Source: Caulobacter endophyticus (GTDB taxonomy: Bacteria; Pseudomonadota; Alphaproteobacteria; Caulobacterales; Caulobacteraceae). Taken from it: a DNA stretch of 64,000 bases. The DNA is taken from assembly GCF_029543245.1 (NCBI RefSeq), contig NZ_JARQWV010000009.1:62001-126000 (forward strand), given 5' to 3'. Shown here in pieces: positions 44,349 through 51,868 of this stretch (position 1 is the first letter of the stretch; each line of letters starts with the position of its first letter). The notes beneath the pieces are model-generated. The model was not told where the DNA came from. It saw only the letters and a list, made by a program, of their open reading frames with translations, and made no database searches. A program made the position numbers and the translations under genes.

Positions 44349-44375
44349 TCGCGCCTTGGCTGGAGAGGCCCTGGG

Positions 44376-45515
44376 ATGAACATGATTTCCAACCACGACC
44401 CCCTCTCGGACTGGGGCCTGCCCGGCTGGATCTACGGCTCCGAACGGTTCTTCCGCGAGGAGCAGGACAAGGTCTTCCGGCCGTCCTGGCAGATCGTCTG
44501 CCACCTCAACGACATTCCGAAAGCCGGCGACTTCCACACCTTCGACTTCGTGGGCGAGAGCCTGGTCGTGGTGCGCGGCAAGGACGGCGGGGCGCGGGCC
44601 TTCGCCAATGTCTGCCGCCATCGCGGCGCGCGGCTGCTGGACGGCCCCACCGGCCGCTGCGGCCGCATCGTCTGCCCCTACCACGCCTGGACCTACGACC
44701 TGGAAGGCCGGCTGATCGGCGTGCCGATGCGCGACGACTACCCCGCGCTCGACATGGCCAAGGAGGGCCTGGCCAGGCTCGACACCGAGATATGGCGCGG
44801 CTTCGTCTTCGTAAGGCTGGAGGGTGACGGTCCCAGCGTCGCCGAGATGATGGCGCCCTACGAGCACGAGGTCGCCCACTACCGGTTCGAGGACCTGCAG
44901 CCCTTCGGCCGCGTCACCCTGCGGCCCCGCGACGTCAACTGGAAGAACATCAGCGACAACTACTCCGACGGCCTGCACATCCCCGTCGCCCATCCGGGCC
45001 TCACCCGCCTGTTCGGCAAGGGCTACGGCGTCGAGGCCCAAACTTACGTCGACAAGATGTGGGGCCAGCTGATCGACGAGCCGTCGAACAACCCGTCCGA
45101 GCGCCTCTACCAGGACATCCTGCCCGACGTCCCGCACCTGCCGGACGATCGCAAGCGGCTGTGGACCTACTTCAAGCTCTGGCCGAACTTCGCCTTCGAC
45201 ATCTATCCCGACCAGGTGGACTTCATGCAGTTCATCCCGGTCTCGGCCGGCAGGACCATGATCCGCGAGATCGCCTACGCCCTGCCCGACGAGCGGCGCG
45301 AGATGAAGGCGGCGCGATACCTGAACTGGCGCATCAATCGCCAGGTCAACGCCGAGGACACCGAACTCGTCGCCCGCGTCCAGCAGGGCATGGCCTCGCG
45401 CACCTTCACCGCCGGACCGCTGGCGACCAGCGAAGTGTCTTTGAGGAGCTTCGGGCGCAAGCTGCGGGCGCTGATCCCGGAGAGCCGGCTGCCCCGGCCG
45501 CCGGAGGGGTGGTGA
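44376..45515 (+). CDS. Rieske aromatic ring-hydroxylating oxygenase, alpha subunit
   Basis: 379 residues. The Rieske [2Fe-2S] motif is NVCRHRGARLLDG...CGRIVCPYHAWTYD (CxH-X17-CxxH) near residues 80-100. Mononuclear-iron ligands lie in NYSDGLHIPVAHPGL near 190-200. Family members hydroxylate or demethylate aromatic rings or quaternary amines with O2 and a reductase. No reductase or ferredoxin gene is adjacent, so it must borrow electrons. The BetI-like TetR downstream hints at an amine substrate such as a betaine, which is inference only. GGAG at about 44361 precedes the ATG. Confidence 0.87.
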   Translation: MNMISNHDPLSDWGLPGWIYGSERFFREEQDKVFRPSWQIVCHLNDIPKAGDFHTFDFVGESLVVVRGKDGGARAFANVCRHRGARLLDGPTGRCGRIVCPYHAWTYDLEGRLIGVPMRDDYPALDMAKEGLARLDTEIWRGFVFVRLEGDGPSVAEMMAPYEHEVAHYRFEDLQPFGRVTLRPRDVNWKNISDNYSDGLHIPVAHPGLTRLFGKGYGVEAQTYVDKMWGQLIDEPSNNPSERLYQDILPDVPHLPDDRKRLWTYFKLWPNFAFDIYPDQVDFMQFIPVSAGRTMIREIAYALPDERREMKAARYLNWRINRQVNAEDTELVARVQQGMASRTFTAGPLATSEVSLRSFGRKLRALIPESRLPRPPEGW

Positions 45516-45530
45516 TGGGCGCGAGCACTC

Positions 45531-45630
45531 TTCCCCCTTCCCCCTTGATGGGGGAAGGGCTGGGGATGGGGGTGACACGGCGGTTAGGCCGCACCACCCC
45601 CACCCAACCCTCCCCCATCAAGGGGGAGGG
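45531..45630. repeat. Intergenic inverted repeat, family 3, copy 2
   Basis: CCCCTTGATGGGGGAAGGGCTGGGGATGGGGGTG, central TAGGCCGCA region, then CACCCCCACCCAACCCTCCCCCATCAAGGGGGAGGG. The right end provides the purine-rich AAGGGGGAGGG just before the TTG start of the TetR gene. Confidence 0.9.
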
Positions 45631-45637
45631 CTAAACC

Positions 45638-46222
45638 TTGCGCGCCCCCTTCACCCGCGAAGCCCCCGACGTCCGCCGACAGGCCTTGGTCGCCGCCGCC
45701 GAGGCGGTGCTGGCCCGCGAGGGGGTGGCCGCAGCCTCGGTGCGGACGATCTGCGCCGAGGCCGGCGTCTCGGCCGGACTGCTGCGGCACTATTTCGAAG
45801 GCGTCGACGACCTGATCGCCGCCGCCTACGAGGCGGTGGACCAGCGGATCGACGCGGCGCTGGAAGCCGCGGTGGCGAGCGCCGCAAATGATCCCCGCGC
45901 GCGGCTGTCGGCCTATCTGGCCGCCAGTTTCGCGCCGCCGGTGCTGGATCCCAACCTGCTGGCCGCCTGGATCGGCTTCTGGGGCCTGGTGAAGACCAAG
46001 CCGCGCATCGCCGCCATCCACGCCCAATCTTACGCCGCCTATCGCGCCCGGCTGGAGACCCTGCTGGCCGACTGCGGCGCGAAGGACCGCCGGCTGGCGG
46101 CGATCGCCCTGACGGCCATGGTCGACGGCCTGTGGCTGGAGCTGTGCCTGGACCCCAGCACCTTCGCCCCGGCCGAGGCCGTGAGGGCGCTGGAGACGGC
46201 AGCCGGCGCCTGGCTGGGCTGA
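45638..46222 (+). CDS. TetR-family transcriptional regulator (BetI-like)
   Basis: 194 residues. The N-terminal helix-turn-helix is RRQALVAAAEAVLAREGVAAASVRTICAEAGVSAGLLRHYFEGVDDLIAAAYEAV; the C-terminal ligand domain (LAAWIGFWGLVKTKPRIAAIHAQSYAAYRARLETLL, ALTAMVDGLWLELCLDP) resembles BetI. It probably represses nearby genes, likely the Rieske oxygenase unit. TTG start at 45638; its Shine-Dalgarno GGGGGAGGG lies inside the upstream repeat. No in-frame ATG fits the N-terminus better. Confidence 0.87.
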   Translation: MRAPFTREAPDVRRQALVAAAEAVLAREGVAAASVRTICAEAGVSAGLLRHYFEGVDDLIAAAYEAVDQRIDAALEAAVASAANDPRARLSAYLAASFAPPVLDPNLLAAWIGFWGLVKTKPRIAAIHAQSYAAYRARLETLLADCGAKDRRLAAIALTAMVDGLWLELCLDPSTFAPAEAVRALETAAGAWLG

Positions 46223-46236
46223 AACAGCTCAAGAAA

Positions 46237-46264
46237 AAGCCGCCCCGACGGATCGGAGCGGCTT
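46237..46264 (-). terminator. Rho-independent terminator, minus strand
   Basis: AAGCCGC pairs with GCGGCTT and inner CCGA with TCGG. On the minus strand it is followed by TTTCTTG after the GCGGCTT, so it ends the DUF2188-like gene; on the plus strand it may also end the TetR transcript (15 bases after its stop). Confidence 0.75.
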
Positions 46265-46292
46265 CAAGTCGGCCTAGATTCGAATGCGAAGA

Positions 46293-46538
46293 TCAGGCCG
46301 CGGCGGCGGCTGCGCCCGCCAGGCCCTTGCGGCCCCAGGTCGGGCGACGCAGTTCCGGCTCGGCCACCTCGACCTGGGCCGTGCGGCCCTGGCTGGTCAT
46401 GTGGCGGGCCAGAAGCTGGGCCAGGGCGACGGCTTCGTGCTGGCTGGGGCACGAGCTGATCAGGTCGGGCGAGTCGTTCCAGGTCACGTGCCAGACGCCG
46501 GCGACGGGACGGACGTAGTAGGTGTTCGAGTCGGCCAT
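46293..46538 (-). CDS. Small DUF2188-like protein
   Basis: 81 residues. The N-terminal half NTYYVRPVAGVWHVTWNDSPDLISSCPSQHEAVALAQLLARHMTSQG fits the DUF2188 pattern (a short beta-beta-alpha unit with H...W and a helix); the tail ends in an Ala run. No known function. It is isolated and convergent with TetR, with its terminator at 46237-46264. GGAG sits 7-10 bases before the ATG. Confidence 0.72.
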   Translation of the reverse strand: MADSNTYYVRPVAGVWHVTWNDSPDLISSCPSQHEAVALAQLLARHMTSQGRTAQVEVAEPELRRPTWGRKGLAGAAAAAA

Positions 46539-46669
46539 GGGGAGGCTCCTTCGGCATCGCGCTGACGCCAGCTTTCCCCCACGGAGCGCTTCGCGACAGC
46601 TGTTTCAATGCTGCACAGCAACATCAAGTTGCGCCGCACAATGCACGCGCCGGGCCAGCCGGGAAATGG

Positions 46670-47977
46670 CTAATTCTCCGGCAAGGTTCCGCCCTTGTAG
46701 ATAACTCCGCCCTTCATGACCTTGGTCACGTCGGCCAGCACGCCGACATCGGCCAGCGGATCGCCCGCCACCGCGATCAGGTCGGCGTAGCAGCCGGCCT
46801 GGGCGCAGCCGACGTCCTTCTCCTTGCCCATCAGGGCCGCGGCGCTGGTCGTCGCCGACTGGATCGCCTGCATCGGGGACATGCCGTACCTGACCATGTA
46901 GGGCATCTGCCGGGCGTTCAGCCCGTGCGGATAGACGCCGGCGTCGGTGCCGTAGGCGATGCGCACCCCGGCCTTCACCGCCTTGCGGAAGCCTTCCCTC
47001 TGCGCGTCCGTGGTCTCGCGGTTCTTGCGCAGGGTCTCGGCCGGCCAGCCGTTCTTCGTGCCGATCTCGTCGATATAGTCGCCGTTGTAGATGTCGGCGA
47101 CCAGCCAGGCGCCCCTGGCCTTCATCAGGGCGATCCCCTCGTCGTCGATCAGCGAGCCGTGCTCGATCGAGCGCACGCCCGCCCGCACGGCCACCTTGAT
47201 GCCCTCGGCCCCGTGCGCATGGGCCGTGGCGTAGGTCCCACGCTTGGCGGCCTCCTCGACGGCGGCCTCGATCTCCTCCTTGGAAAGCTCCAGCTGGCCA
47301 GGCTCGGTGCCGACGGTCAGCACCGCGCCGGTGGCGATCAGCTTCAGGAAATCGGCGCCGTGCACCAGGATGTCGCGCGTCTTGCGACGGGTGTCGGCCA
47401 CGTCCTCGACGACGCCCCGGCGCATCTCCGGTGGAATGCCGACATCGGCGGCGATGCCGGTCACCTCCCCGCCGCCGCCGGGCGTGGTCACATAGGCCCC
47501 GGCCACCGACATACGCGGCCCGGGGACCAGACCCTTGTCGATGGCGTCCCTCAGCGCCACGTCGCCGAACGCCCGCCAGGTTCCGACATCGCGCACGCTG
47601 GTGAAGCCGGCCATCAGGGTCGCCCGCGCATGGGCCGCGCCGATATAGGCCTGCTCGGCGGCCGTGGTCAGCAGCGGCTCGGCGATGTTCTCGGTCTGCT
47701 CCTGGTCGACGATGTGGGTGTGCATGTCGATCAGGCCGGGCAGCACCGTCAGCTTCGACCAGTCGGCCACCGGGCCGTCGGCCGGAGCGCCGGTCCAGGC
47801 GGTGACGGCGGTGATCCGCCCGCCCTCGATGCGGATCAGCCGGTCGGTCGAGACCTTGCCCGCCGCCGGATCGATAAGCCTGCCGGCCCGCACGTACGAG
47901 ACCTGCGCCAGGGCCGAGCCGGCCGCCAGCAGAGCCAGGCCGGCGACGCCGGCGGCCAGGATCGGGCGTGGGATCAT
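46670..47977 (-). CDS. Secreted amidohydrolase, imidazolonepropionase-like
   Basis: About 435 residues with a signal peptide (IPRPILAAGVAGLALLAAGSALAQ). The metal-binding HTH of the amidohydrolase superfamily is in IDMHTHI near residue 85, a second HxH in ATAHAHGAEGI near 232, and GTDAGVYPHG carries the C-terminal aspartate. These zinc hydrolases often act on peptides such as Xaa-Pro or Xaa-His; here probably in the periplasm. ATG at 47977 is preferred (AGGA 8 bases upstream); a GTG at 47995 would overlap the permease gene. The four-gene group points to uptake and hydrolysis of an amino-acid conjugate. Confidence 0.82.
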   Translation of the reverse strand: MIPRPILAAGVAGLALLAAGSALAQVSYVRAGRLIDPAAGKVSTDRLIRIEGGRITAVTAWTGAPADGPVADWSKLTVLPGLIDMHTHIVDQEQTENIAEPLLTTAAEQAYIGAAHARATLMAGFTSVRDVGTWRAFGDVALRDAIDKGLVPGPRMSVAGAYVTTPGGGGEVTGIAADVGIPPEMRRGVVEDVADTRRKTRDILVHGADFLKLIATGAVLTVGTEPGQLELSKEEIEAAVEEAAKRGTYATAHAHGAEGIKVAVRAGVRSIEHGSLIDDEGIALMKARGAWLVADIYNGDYIDEIGTKNGWPAETLRKNRETTDAQREGFRKAVKAGVRIAYGTDAGVYPHGLNARQMPYMVRYGMSPMQAIQSATTSAAALMGKEKDVGCAQAGCYADLIAVAGDPLADVGVLADVTKVMKGGVIYKGGTLPEN

Positions 47978-47987
47978 CGGCAAGTCC

Positions 47988-49295
47988 TCAAGCACGCGCC
48001 GTCCGGCGCATCAGAAGATGAACGGGCAGGCCGGCCGCCAGCAGCACCAGGCCCCACATCACCGCCTCCCTGCCCGCCCCGAACAGGGTGAAGACCGCGT
48101 AGAACCCGGCCAGGATCGCCACCACGGTCAGCAGGCGCGAGCCCGGAACCAGTCCGTCCTTCTGCAACTTCAGCGCCCCCAGGGCGCAGGCCAGATAGGT
48201 GAACAGCGAGGCCGTGGTCGCCAAGAGGGCGATGAAGGTGAAGAGATCGGCCATCGACTTGGCGTAGTTGATCCCGACCAGCACCGTCAGGAACAGGCCC
48301 GAGACCAGGTGCGCCCGCACCGGCGTTCCGCGGCTGGACGACTTGGCCAGCACGGCCGGAAACACACCGCCCCTGGCCATGGCGTAGGGCATCTCGCCTT
48401 GCAGCAGCACCCAGCCGTTCAGCGCGCCGAAGGCGCTGATAGCGGCGAAGGCGGCCACGGCCATGGCCGCGCCCGAGCCCCAGAACCGGCCGATGAACTC
48501 GGCCATCGGAGCGTTGGAGGCCTTCAGGGCGTCGGGGGGCGAAAGCAGCACCACCGCCGAGCAGACCAAGAGGTAGACGACGCCGGTGAAGGCCGCGCCG
48601 AACAGGGTGGCGCGCGGGATGGTGCGGGCAGGATCCTTGACCTTGTCTGCCGGCACGGTGGCCGACTCCAGGCCCAGCAACGCCCACAGCGTCAGGGCCG
48701 AGGCGGCGACGAGGCCGGGTCCGCCCAGCTGCGCAGTGTCCAGCGGCGCGGTGATCGCGGCGGCGCCGTCGCGGCCCAGCAGCCAGGCCGACAGGCCCAG
48801 CACCGCCGCCAGCGGCAGGAGCTTGAGCACGGTGGTCACCACCTGCACCTCGCCGGCCAGTCGCGCGCCCAGGCAGTTGACGCCGATCAGGCCCCAGATC
48901 AGGGCCAGGGTGACCAGGGCGTGCAGGCCAGGGGTCTTGGCGATGGCCGGGACCAGGACGGACAGATAGCTGACCGCGCCGGTGGCGATGGCCGCATTGC
49001 CCACCCACAGCGAGATCCAGTAGGCCCAGGCCACGACGAAACCCGCCGTCCGCCCGAAGGCCTCCTGGGTATAGGCATAGGGCCCGCCCTCGCGCGGCAG
49101 GGCCGCCGACAGCCGGGCGAAGACGAAGGCCAGGCAAAGGCCGCCGGCGATGGTGATGATCCAGCCCAGCACGCCGTTCCAGCCGTAAGGCGCCAGCGAC
49201 GCGGGCAGCATGAACACGCCCGAGCCGATCATGTTGCCCACCACCAGGGCGCTGCACATCCAGAAGCCCAGGGCCTTGGGAGACGAACTACTCAT
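47988..49295 (-). CDS. APC-superfamily amino acid permease
   Basis: 435 residues with about 12 membrane segments. The first carries the APC signature VVGNMIGSGVFMLPASLAPYG (substrate-binding GSG); segment 6 region has LWALLGLESATVPA. It resembles arginine/agmatine and putrescine/ornithine exchangers (AdiC/PotE type), but amino acid specificity is not readable. It lies 10 bases upstream of the amidohydrolase start, so it probably imports the hydrolysis product. Confidence 0.87.
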   Translation of the reverse strand: MSSSSPKALGFWMCSALVVGNMIGSGVFMLPASLAPYGWNGVLGWIITIAGGLCLAFVFARLSAALPREGGPYAYTQEAFGRTAGFVVAWAYWISLWVGNAAIATGAVSYLSVLVPAIAKTPGLHALVTLALIWGLIGVNCLGARLAGEVQVVTTVLKLLPLAAVLGLSAWLLGRDGAAAITAPLDTAQLGGPGLVAASALTLWALLGLESATVPADKVKDPARTIPRATLFGAAFTGVVYLLVCSAVVLLSPPDALKASNAPMAEFIGRFWGSGAAMAVAAFAAISAFGALNGWVLLQGEMPYAMARGGVFPAVLAKSSSRGTPVRAHLVSGLFLTVLVGINYAKSMADLFTFIALLATTASLFTYLACALGALKLQKDGLVPGSRLLTVVAILAGFYAVFTLFGAGREAVMWGLVLLAAGLPVHLLMRRTARA

Positions 49296-49374
49296 ACGGC
49301 CATGCTTTCACCCCGGCACGGGACGCGCAACCGCCCCCGCGCGAGGCGGGGGCGACGCGGACTTCCGTCCGTGG

Positions 49375-51741
49375 TCAGAACTTCTGACCGAACTTCAGGC
49401 CGAAGGTCCGGGGCTGGTTGGGGATCACATAGACCTTGTCGGCGCAGACCGCCTCGGCGCACTGCACGAACCGGCTGACGCTGGCGCGCTCGTCCGTCAG
49501 GTTGGTCAGGTAGGCCGAGACCGACCAGCTGTCGCGCGAGAAGCCCGCCGACAGGTCGAAGGTCGCATAGCCTTCCTGCTTGCCCAGGATCCCCGCCTCG
49601 ACCGTACGCAGGTCGGAATAGGACGAGGTCTGCCCCACAGCCGAGGCCTGCACGAAGGCGTCGAAATCGCTCCAGTCGAACTCGTAGCGGGCGGTCAGGT
49701 TGGCCTTGAACTTCGGCGTGATCGGCAGGCGCGTGCCCTTGGGCGCCTGCGGGCCGTCTGGGAAGTCGGCCGAGCCGACCGGACAGTCGGTGATCGGAAC
49801 GCCCGCGCTGTCGGTGGCCCCGCAGTAGTTGGCCGTTAGCTTGGCGTCGGTGTAGGCGGCTGCGGCGTTGATCGTGAAGCCCTCGGCCACCGCGATCGTC
49901 AGGTCGGTTTCCGCGCCCTTGATCTCGGCCTCGTTGGCGTTCTTGATCTCGGTCAGGCCGTTGGCCCCCAGGATCGAGAACTGGAACTTGTTCCACTTCT
50001 CCAGATAGACCGCGCCGTTCCAGCGGAAGCGGTTCTGGGCCCAGCTGGTCTTCCAGCCGAACTCGTAGTTCTTCAGATAGTCAGACAGGTACGGCGGCAG
50101 CGTGCCGCGCCGGTTGATGCCGCCCGGCCGGTAGCCTTCCGAATAGGTCGCGTAGACCAGCTTGGCCGGGTCGATCTTGTAGGTGAGGGTCAGCTTGGGC
50201 GTATTGCCCGTCTCCTTCACCCGCTTGTCGAGATTGGTGCAGGGCGAGCCGGAGATCACCGGCCCCTTGAAGCAGGCCCTCTCGCCGGTCGAGCCGTAGC
50301 CCGCGCCGTAGCCGTAGAAGCCGACCAGCGAGTTGTCGGCCTCGAAGAAGCGGATGCCGGCCGTGGCCGTCAGGTTGGGCAGGATGTCGAACGACACCTC
50401 GCCGAACGCGGCCTTGTCGCGGTCGACGCGCTTCTGCTCGGTCAGCCAGATGGTGCCCGGATGCCCGGTCGGCGACAGAGACGGACCCAGGGCGTCGATC
50501 TGGTAGTCCTGGTGAATGCCGTGCGCCTGGCGCTGGTAGAACAGGCCCGCGACGAAGCGCAGGCGCTTTTCCTGCGGCGAGCTGACCCGCAGTTCGTGGC
50601 TGATGCGGTTGTAGCGGTCCTTGCCCTGGATGTACTGCGACGGATCCACCGGATTGCCGGCGTCGTCGGTCCAGTAGGCGCCATAGCCGTACAGCGTGTC
50701 GTAGAAGTACGAGTAGTCGGTGTAGTCCTGCTCGGTGTCGGTCGTGCGTTGCAGGTACGAACCGGCGTAGACGATGTCGAGGTTGCTGATCTTGCCCTCG
50801 ATGGCCATCGCCGCCTGCCACCAGCGGTCGTCCGAGCTTTCCGGATAGTAGTGGCTGACCTTCAGGTCGCCGATGTCCGGATCATAGCCGAAGAAACCGC
50901 CAGATTTCTGCACCTGGCCCATGATCTGGGGCGTGATCGTCCAGTTCTCGCCCAGCTCGACCTTCACCGCCGCGCGGGCGCCGTGGGTTTCGACCTCGTT
51001 GTAGTCCTTCTTGACCACCCCGGCGTTGTCGATCGTCACGCCCGAGGTGGGATAGGTGCGGGTCGAGGCGACATTGTCGATATAGCCGGCGTCGCGCTTG
51101 CTCCAGCCGACCATGCGCACGGCCACGGTGTCGGACAGCGGCTGGTTGACGAAGCCCTCGGCCACATAGCCTGTGCCGCCCTGGTCGACCTTGTTGACCT
51201 CCAGGCTGTAGCCGGCCTTGAAGCCGGCGGTGCTGGGCTTGTTGGTGATGATCCGGATGGTGCCGGCCTGGGAGCTCGCGCCGTACAGCGTGCCCTGCGG
51301 CCCGGCCAGGGCCTCGACCCGTTCGATGTCGTAGATGTGGACGTCGAGCGCGCCCTGGATCGTGGTGATCGGCTGCTCGTCCAGATAGATGCCCACGCTG
51401 GGCAGCGAGCCGGAGTGGTTGCCGTCGCCGCCGCTGGCCACGCCCCGCATGTAGACCTGGTTGAAGCCCGGTCCCGAGCCCTGGAACGACACGCTGGGCA
51501 GGAACTTCACATAGTCGGCGAAGTCGGCGACCTCCAGCTGCTCCAGCTTGGCCTGGCCCAGCGCCTGGATGCTGACCGGCACGTCCTGAAGATTCTCCGA
51601 GCGCTTCTGGGCGGTGACCACCACCTCTTCCAGCGCGACCCCGCTTTCCTGCGCCAGCGCGGCCCCACAAAGCGCGCTGCTCGACATCAGGGCCGTGACC
51701 AGCAGGCCCGACCGCATTGTTTTTGAACGCCTAATCGACAC
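49375..51741 (-). CDS. TonB-dependent outer-membrane receptor
   Basis: About 788 residues. Signal peptide MRSGLLVTALMSSSALCGAALAQ, then a plug with EEVVVTAQKRSENLQDVPVSIQAL, a Caulobacter/sphingomonad-type TonB-box region. The barrel ends in GLKFGQKF. Size and plug are of the large alphaproteobacterial group that imports organic nutrients. The GTG at 51741 has AAGGAG 7 bases upstream and starts 8 residues before the ATG at 51717; I prefer it. Cluster with permease and amidohydrolase suggests a peptide or amino-acid derivative ligand. Confidence 0.88.
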   Translation of the reverse strand: MSIRRSKTMRSGLLVTALMSSSALCGAALAQESGVALEEVVVTAQKRSENLQDVPVSIQALGQAKLEQLEVADFADYVKFLPSVSFQGSGPGFNQVYMRGVASGGDGNHSGSLPSVGIYLDEQPITTIQGALDVHIYDIERVEALAGPQGTLYGASSQAGTIRIITNKPSTAGFKAGYSLEVNKVDQGGTGYVAEGFVNQPLSDTVAVRMVGWSKRDAGYIDNVASTRTYPTSGVTIDNAGVVKKDYNEVETHGARAAVKVELGENWTITPQIMGQVQKSGGFFGYDPDIGDLKVSHYYPESSDDRWWQAAMAIEGKISNLDIVYAGSYLQRTTDTEQDYTDYSYFYDTLYGYGAYWTDDAGNPVDPSQYIQGKDRYNRISHELRVSSPQEKRLRFVAGLFYQRQAHGIHQDYQIDALGPSLSPTGHPGTIWLTEQKRVDRDKAAFGEVSFDILPNLTATAGIRFFEADNSLVGFYGYGAGYGSTGERACFKGPVISGSPCTNLDKRVKETGNTPKLTLTYKIDPAKLVYATYSEGYRPGGINRRGTLPPYLSDYLKNYEFGWKTSWAQNRFRWNGAVYLEKWNKFQFSILGANGLTEIKNANEAEIKGAETDLTIAVAEGFTINAAAAYTDAKLTANYCGATDSAGVPITDCPVGSADFPDGPQAPKGTRLPITPKFKANLTARYEFDWSDFDAFVQASAVGQTSSYSDLRTVEAGILGKQEGYATFDLSAGFSRDSWSVSAYLTNLTDERASVSRFVQCAEAVCADKVYVIPNQPRTFGLKFGQKF

Positions 51742-51868
51742 GTGTTCACTCCTTGGCCCCAGAGAGAACGACGTTCTTTCAATGTCGTGAGTCCGACAAT
51801 CCGGCAAAGCTCGCCGGCCGCGCAATTCACCGGACTGTTGCAAAAACGGCAGCGCCGTCTTCCGGTGG

